Part shown: piece by piece, positions 60,248 through 64,000 of the stretch
Position numbering within the stretch: position 1 is the first letter of the stretch
How the letters are laid out: each line of letters opens with the position of its first letter
NCBI RefSeq assembly: GCF_008087085.1
Contig: NZ_VIYJ01000011.1
Location: 62,001 to 126,000, forward strand
DNA length: 64,000 nucleotides
From: Nocardioides rubriscoriae
GTDB lineage: Bacteria > Actinomycetota > Actinomycetes > Propionibacteriales > Nocardioidaceae
Direction of reading: 5' to 3'
Notes under the pieces: generated by a model
What the model was told of the DNA's origin: nothing
What the model saw: only the letters and a program-made list of their open reading frames with translations
Databases searched by the model: none
Program-made: the position numbers and the translations under genes

Positions 60248-61579
60248 ATGGCCAGCATCAGCGGTCTGTCGAGCGGGCTCGACTCCGCAGGCATCATCGA
60301 CCAGCTCATGCAGCTGGAGGCCGCCCCGCAGTCCCGGCTGAAGTCGCGCGTCGCCAGTGAGCAGTCCGTCATCACCTCGATGCAGACCCTCAACACCCGC
60401 GTCGTGACGCTCCAGGGCAAGGCGACCGCGCTGACCAAGGCCACCGCCTGGTCGCCCCTGTCGGCCACGTCCTCGGCCACGTCCATCAAGGTCACCACCG
60501 CCGCCGGCGCCGCGCCGGCCTCCTTCTCGGTCAACGTCCTCAGCCAGGCCCGCGTCCACCAGCTGGGCTTCCAGTCCGCCGCCGCCCTGACCGACGTCGT
60601 CACCGGAGCCTCCACCTCCGTGAAGCTGGACCGCTTCGACGGCTCCCCGGTCACCCTCGACACCGGTGACGGCACGCTCGCCGGGCTGGTCTCGGCGATC
60701 AACAACCCGGCGAACGCCACCGGGCTGCGCGCCAGCACGATCCAGGTCGCCGGCGGTTCCTACCGCCTCATGGTCGAGTCGGTCGCCACGGGCGCCGCCC
60801 AGGACTTCGACCTGACCAAGCTCGACGGCAGCCCGCTGCTCGGCGGTGCGACCGTCGTCGCCGGGAGCGACGCGTCGCTCGACCTGGGCGCCGGAATCGT
60901 CGCCACCTCGACCAGCAACACCTTCACCGACCTCCTGCCCGGCACGACCGTCACCCTCGGCGACGGTGCCACCGTGGGCACGACGTCGCGGATCACGGTC
61001 TCCCGCGACACCGCGGCGGTCACCGCCGCGATGAAGGACCTGGTCGACACCGTCAACTCGGTGCTCACCAGCATCGACACCCAGTCGGCGTACAACGCGA
61101 CCACCAAGACCGCGGGGCCCCTCTCCGGCGAGTCCGCCGTCCGAGCCCTGCGCACCGAGCTGCTCAACAGCGTCTACCCGACCGACGGGTCGTCGCTGGC
61201 CGGCTCCGGTCTGCAGGTGGCCCGTGACGGGACCCTCAAGCTCGACACCGCCGCCTTCGAGGCCGCCTACCTCGCCGACCCCGCCGGGGTCACCGAGAAG
61301 TTCGGCAACGTCACCGACGGTCTGGCGGCACGGGTGGCCGCGGTGGCCAAGTCGAGCAGCGACTCGGCCAAGGGCACCCTGACCGCGGCCATCATCGGTC
61401 GCCGCGACGGTGTCACCCGGCTCCAGGACTCGGTCGCCGACTGGGACACGCGCCTCGAGCTGCGGCGGACCACGCTGCAGCGCCAGTTCACCGCCTTGGA
61501 GACGGCGCTCAACCAGATGCAGTCGCAGTCGAGCTGGCTCGCCGGCCAGCTCGGGTCGCTGCCCAGCGCCGGCGGTTGA
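60248..61579 (+). CDS. fliD: Flagellar filament cap protein
   Basis: 443 residues. N-terminal ISGLSSGLDSAGIIDQLMQL (FliD_N) and C-terminal LEALRRTTLQRQFTALETAL-like helix (RRTTLQRQFTALETALNQMQ, then SWLAGQLGSLPS). Caps the growing filament. AGGAGG Shine-Dalgarno 5 nt before ATG. Confidence 0.95.
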   Translation: MASISGLSSGLDSAGIIDQLMQLEAAPQSRLKSRVASEQSVITSMQTLNTRVVTLQGKATALTKATAWSPLSATSSATSIKVTTAAGAAPASFSVNVLSQARVHQLGFQSAAALTDVVTGASTSVKLDRFDGSPVTLDTGDGTLAGLVSAINNPANATGLRASTIQVAGGSYRLMVESVATGAAQDFDLTKLDGSPLLGGATVVAGSDASLDLGAGIVATSTSNTFTDLLPGTTVTLGDGATVGTTSRITVSRDTAAVTAAMKDLVDTVNSVLTSIDTQSAYNATTKTAGPLSGESAVRALRTELLNSVYPTDGSSLAGSGLQVARDGTLKLDTAAFEAAYLADPAGVTEKFGNVTDGLAARVAAVAKSSSDSAKGTLTAAIIGRRDGVTRLQDSVADWDTRLELRRTTLQRQFTALETALNQMQSQSSWLAGQLGSLPSAGG

Positions 61580-61745
61580 GCGACACCGCGGTGACCGACC
61601 CGACGACCGACCCGACGACCGACCCGACGACCGACCCGACGACCGACCCGACGACCGACCCGACGACCGACCCGACCAGCACCACCCACCCGCACCACCC
61701 AGCAGGTCCCAGGAGAGCAGCACCCACGCCAAGGAAGGCACCCTG
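61580..61745 (+). repeat. fliD-fliS spacer with 12-bp tandem repeat
   Basis: Seven exact units of GACCGACCCGAC at 61593-61676. No hairpin terminator is evident; the repeat would give an unstructured C/GA-rich transcript between two co-oriented genes. Confidence 0.9.
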
Positions 61746-62126
61746 ATGACGACAGACGCACGCGCGGCCTACATGAACGCGACGGTGGCCACCGCCGGAC
61801 CCGCCCAGTTGCTGGTGATGCTCTGCGAGCGTCTGACGCTCGACGTCCAGCGCGGGCTCGACGCGATGCGCGCCGGCTCGATCGCCGACACCAACCGGCA
61901 CCTGGTGCACGCCCAGGACATCGTGGTCGAGCTGCAGTCGTCGCTGCGCACCGACGCGTGGGAGGGTGCGGCGTCCCTGGTGTCGCTCTACGACTACCTG
62001 CAGCTCAACCTGGTCAAGGCCAACGTCACCAAGGACGTCGCGCTGACCGAGCTGACCCTCGGGCTCGTCTCGGAGCTGTGCCGCACCTGGCGTGAGGCAG
62101 CCCTCCACTCCGCCCGCGTCGCATGA
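61746..62126 (+). CDS. fliS: Flagellin export chaperone FliS
   Basis: 126 residues. YMNATVATAGPAQLLVMLCE, LDAMRAGSIADTNRHLVHAQ, YLQLNLVKANVTKD are FliS motifs. Holds unpolymerised flagellin for secretion. AAGGAA Shine-Dalgarno; stop overlaps next start (ATGA). Confidence 0.93.
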   Translation: MTTDARAAYMNATVATAGPAQLLVMLCERLTLDVQRGLDAMRAGSIADTNRHLVHAQDIVVELQSSLRTDAWEGAASLVSLYDYLQLNLVKANVTKDVALTELTLGLVSELCRTWREAALHSARVA

Positions 62127-62476
62127 GCCCGCTCTACGCGCCCCCGGCCGTCACGGCGTTCGGGCCCGGCCGCGACCTCACGCTCGCCTGGGCCGTCGAG
62201 CTCGACCGCCTCGAGCTCGACGTGATGCGCGCCGAGCGGGCGTTGCCGACCGGCGACCCGATCCGCACGGACAGCTGGGACGCACCCACCAGCATCGGTC
62301 CGATCCCGTCGGTCCTCGTCGACCGCGCCCGCGACCTGCTCGAGCGCCAGGCCGTGTGCCTGGAGGCCATGGCCGAGAGGCTCGGCGGTGCCGCCCGACA
62401 GCACGCGATGGCGGTCGCGGTCACCAACGCGACGGGTCGCGGTGGCGTCCCGGTCTACGTCGACGTCCCCCTCTGA
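62123..62476 (+). CDS. Small flagellar protein in FliT position
   Basis: 117 residues, helical, with VELDRLELDVMRAERALPTG and LVDRARDLLERQAVCLEAMA. No clear family, but overlap with fliS and place in the operon fit a FliT-like chaperone role (inference). Confidence 0.65.
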   Translation: MSPLYAPPAVTAFGPGRDLTLAWAVELDRLELDVMRAERALPTGDPIRTDSWDAPTSIGPIPSVLVDRARDLLERQAVCLEAMAERLGGAARQHAMAVAVTNATGRGGVPVYVDVPL

Positions 62477-62543
62477 GCCACCTGGGCCACCTGAGCCACC
62501 CGCCTCCGGCGTCGTCACCGCCTTCCCCTGCGACGACACCGAC

Positions 62544-62580
62544 CACGATCCCCGCGGCCGTCCCGGCCGCGGGGATCGTG
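62544..62580. terminator. Bidirectional terminator between fliST and cheB
   Basis: 16-bp perfect stem CACGATCCCCGCGGCC / GGCCGCGGGGATCGTG with loop GTCCC, between convergent operons. Confidence 0.88.
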
Positions 62581-62632
62581 CTGCTCCGCGACCGAGAGCG
62601 GTGCTCCGAGGCACCGCGAGAGGAGCGGATCC

Positions 62633-63688
62633 TCAGGCGCGGCTGGGGATCCGGGCGCAGAGCGCGTTGAGCCGCGAGGCGATCTGGTCCAAGGGCAGGA
62701 CGTCGTGGGCGAGGCCGGCCGTGGCGACGGCACCGGGCATGCCCCACACGACCGAGCTGGCCTCGTCCTGGACGACCACGCGGCCCCCGGCCTCGACGAC
62801 GGCACGGCAGCCGACGAGCCCGTCCTGGCCCATGCCGGTGAGCACGACGGCCAGGGTGCCGCTGCCGAAGCCGGCGGCGGCCGAGCGCAGCAGGGGGTCG
62901 GCCGCGGGTCGGCAGAAGTTCTCGCGAGGCCCCTGGTCGAGCTGCGCGCGGGCGCGGTCGCCGCGACGGCTCAGCCGGAGGTGGTAGTCGCCGGGGGCGA
63001 TGAGCACCCGGCCGGCCTGCAGCGTCTCGCCGTCGGCCGCCTCGTGGACCGAGAGCGGCGAGATGCGGTCGAGGCGCTCGGCGAGCTGGGCGGTGAACAC
63101 CGGGGGCATGTGCTGGGTGATCAGCACCGGCAGGGGGAACGTCGCCGGCAGCCCCGGGAGCACGCGCGACAGCGCGTCGGGTCCGCCGGTGGAGCAGGCG
63201 ATCACCAGCACCTCGGGCGGCGCCGCAGCGGCAGGTGCGCGACGCGGGGGAGGAACAGGGCTGGTCGCGGCCGCGGCCACGCGTCGGGCGCCGGCCAGGG
63301 CCTTGACCCGCGGCACCAGGTCCTCCTGGACCTTCGCCATCGCGCCGGCGATGTCGCCGCTCCCGCTCGGCTTCGTCACGTAGTCCGAGGCGCCCTTGGA
63401 CAGGGCGGCCAGGGTGGCGCTCGCGCCCCGCTCGGTCAGCGTGCTGAACATGATGATCGGCAGTCGGGGATGGGTCTCGCGGATCTTCTCCACGGCACCG
63501 AGCCCGTCGAGGCGCGGCATCTCGACGTCGAGCGTGACGACGTCGGGCTCGAGCCGGGTCACGGCCTCGATGGCCTCCAGGCCGTCGGACGCCGTGCCGA
63601 TCACCTCGAGGTCCGGGTCACGCGACAAGACGGTGCTGATCAGGCGCCGCAGCACGGCAGAGTCGTCGACCACGAGCACTTTGATCAC
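62633..63688 (-). CDS. cheB: Chemotaxis protein-glutamate methylesterase
   Basis: 351 residues. Receiver domain with Asp54 (VVTLDVEMP) and Lys106; Pro/Ala linker; methylesterase domain with catalytic Ser166 (ACSTGGP), His193 (TQHMPPVFT), Asp289 (GMGQDG). Demethylates/deamidates MCPs in response to CheA phosphorylation. Starts on GTG 63688 only a few bases past the predicted transcription start, so it is probably translated from a leaderless mRNA. Confidence 0.95.
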   Translation of the reverse strand: MIKVLVVDDSAVLRRLISTVLSRDPDLEVIGTASDGLEAIEAVTRLEPDVVTLDVEMPRLDGLGAVEKIRETHPRLPIIMFSTLTERGASATLAALSKGASDYVTKPSGSGDIAGAMAKVQEDLVPRVKALAGARRVAAAATSPVPPPRRAPAAAAPPEVLVIACSTGGPDALSRVLPGLPATFPLPVLITQHMPPVFTAQLAERLDRISPLSVHEAADGETLQAGRVLIAPGDYHLRLSRRGDRARAQLDQGPRENFCRPAADPLLRSAAAGFGSGTLAVVLTGMGQDGLVGCRAVVEAGGRVVVQDEASSVVWGMPGAVATAGLAHDVLPLDQIASRLNALCARIPSRA

Positions 63689-63695
63689 GTCGGGA

Positions 63696-63723
63696 TGGTC
63701 GGCCCGCGCGACGTGCGCCTGAG
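63696..63723 (-). promoter_or_regulatory. FliA-type promoter of cheB
   Basis: Minus strand: -35 CTCA (63723-63720), 16-bp spacer, -10 GCCGACCA (63703-63696). The expected start falls at 63688-63690, on or next to the cheB GTG. Confidence 0.7.
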
Positions 63724-63753
63724 GAGTACCGCCCAGATCCGGACCGATTTCTC

Positions 63754-63781
63754 CTCAGACGGCGTCACGGTGGACCGATCT
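63754..63781 (+). promoter_or_regulatory. FliA-type promoter of cheR
   Basis: -35 CTCA (63754-63757), 16-bp spacer, -10 ACCGATCT (63774-63781). Expected start 63787-63789, immediately before the cheR GTG. Back-to-back with the cheB promoter. Confidence 0.65.
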
Positions 63782-63789
63782 GGTTCCTC

Positions 63790-64000
63790 GTGATCAGCCC
63801 GTCCAGCTTCGGCTTCGTCGCCGACTTCCTGCTCCGCGAGACCGCGATGGTCTGCGAGCCGGGCAAGGAGTACCTGGTGGAAGCCAGGCTCCTCCCGCTC
63901 GCCCGTGCGGCCGGTGTCGCAGACGTCGACAGGTATGTCGATCTCCTGCGCACCGACGCGGTCGAGCGCGGCCGAGCCGCCGATGCGCTCACCATCAACG
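63790..64000 (+). CDS. cheR: Chemotaxis protein methyltransferase CheR (3' end outside window)
   Basis: The first 70 residues are visible: VISPSSFGFVADFLLRETAM, then EPGKEYLVEARLLPLARAAG, the CheR N-terminal helical domain pattern. Methylates MCP glutamates, opposing the divergent cheB. GTG 63790 would be leaderless given the promoter just upstream; no Shine-Dalgarno precedes it. Confidence 0.88.
   Translation, partial: MISPSSFGFVADFLLRETAMVCEPGKEYLVEARLLPLARAAGVADVDRYVDLLRTDAVERGRAADALTIN

Noticed and set aside
62477..62632. Additional small gene between the FliT-position gene and cheB
   Set aside because: Region is dominated by a 16-bp-stem terminator; no start with ribosome-binding site.

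Overview
The window is high-GC actinobacterial DNA with dense gene packing, many GTG starts, ATGA/GTGA overlaps and conserved actinobacterial families. The order murI / class II PDE-like metallo-beta-lactamase / rph / rdgB, a DUF222-HNH gene set among REP-like repeats, and a flagellar-chemotaxis cluster containing csrA and fliW point to Propionibacteriales, most likely Nocardioidaceae (Nocardioides or a close relative). The assignment is by gene content only; no database search was possible.

Chromosomal backbone, left part (1-18.6 kb): a truncated DUF3152 secreted metalloprotease-like gene; an alkaline-phosphatase-superfamily phosphodiesterase; murI and the cAMP-phosphodiesterase-like gene. 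A 6.6-kb block of two paralogous ABC exporters flanking a NarL-type two-component system then separates these from rph-rdgB. Next come a tRNA-Leu(TAG), a bcp peroxiredoxin and, divergent from it, an ECF-type nickel/cobalt importer (cbiM-like, PDGLE, ecfT, ecfA). A Nur-box-like palindrome lies in the divergent promoter. DUF3618, GroES-like and nucleotidyltransferase-like genes follow, then a DUF222-HNH gene bracketed by four related ~40-bp repeats.

Integrated element (18,622-38,047): a ~19.4-kb mobilizable element inserted in the 3' end of tRNA-Lys(CTT). It is bounded by an exact 41-bp direct repeat, with the tyrosine integrase at the right end and two small Xis/AlpA-like HTH genes and a MobF relaxase at the left. 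No type IV secretion or coupling-protein genes are present, so it looks mobilizable rather than self-transmissible. The cargo is a P450 with TetR-type regulators and a long minus-strand operon: [2Fe-2S] ferredoxin, CYP153-type P450, ferredoxin reductase, transglutaminase-like protein, BtrH_N/DUF4872 protein and hotdog thioesterase. An AraC-type regulator is divergent from this operon. A ~620-bp inverted copy of the araC-ferredoxin control region has been placed in front of a secreted alpha/beta-hydrolase gene. IS481 (complete, with target-site duplication), IS110 and IS21-like remnants mark the right-hand third.

Backbone, right part (38-64 kb): a large secreted beta-propeller protein, a PYROXD2-like FAD oxidoreductase, a MASE1-like/PAS histidine kinase, a pirin, a penicillin-acylase-family Ntn hydrolase, then a flagellar/chemotaxis region: MCP-cheW-cheA, csrA-fliW-flgL-flgK-flgN, fliA, fliC, fliD, fliS, a FliT-position gene, cheB and divergent cheR. 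Five promoters here share the form CTCA-N16-(G/A)CCGA, which I read as the FliA (sigma-28) regulon motif. The flagellin mRNA leader begins with a hairpin carrying an ACGGAC hexaloop, followed by an AGGAGG Shine-Dalgarno, a textbook CsrA target. Together with the linked csrA and fliW genes this suggests that the FliW-CsrA-flagellin feedback loop known from Bacillus operates here.
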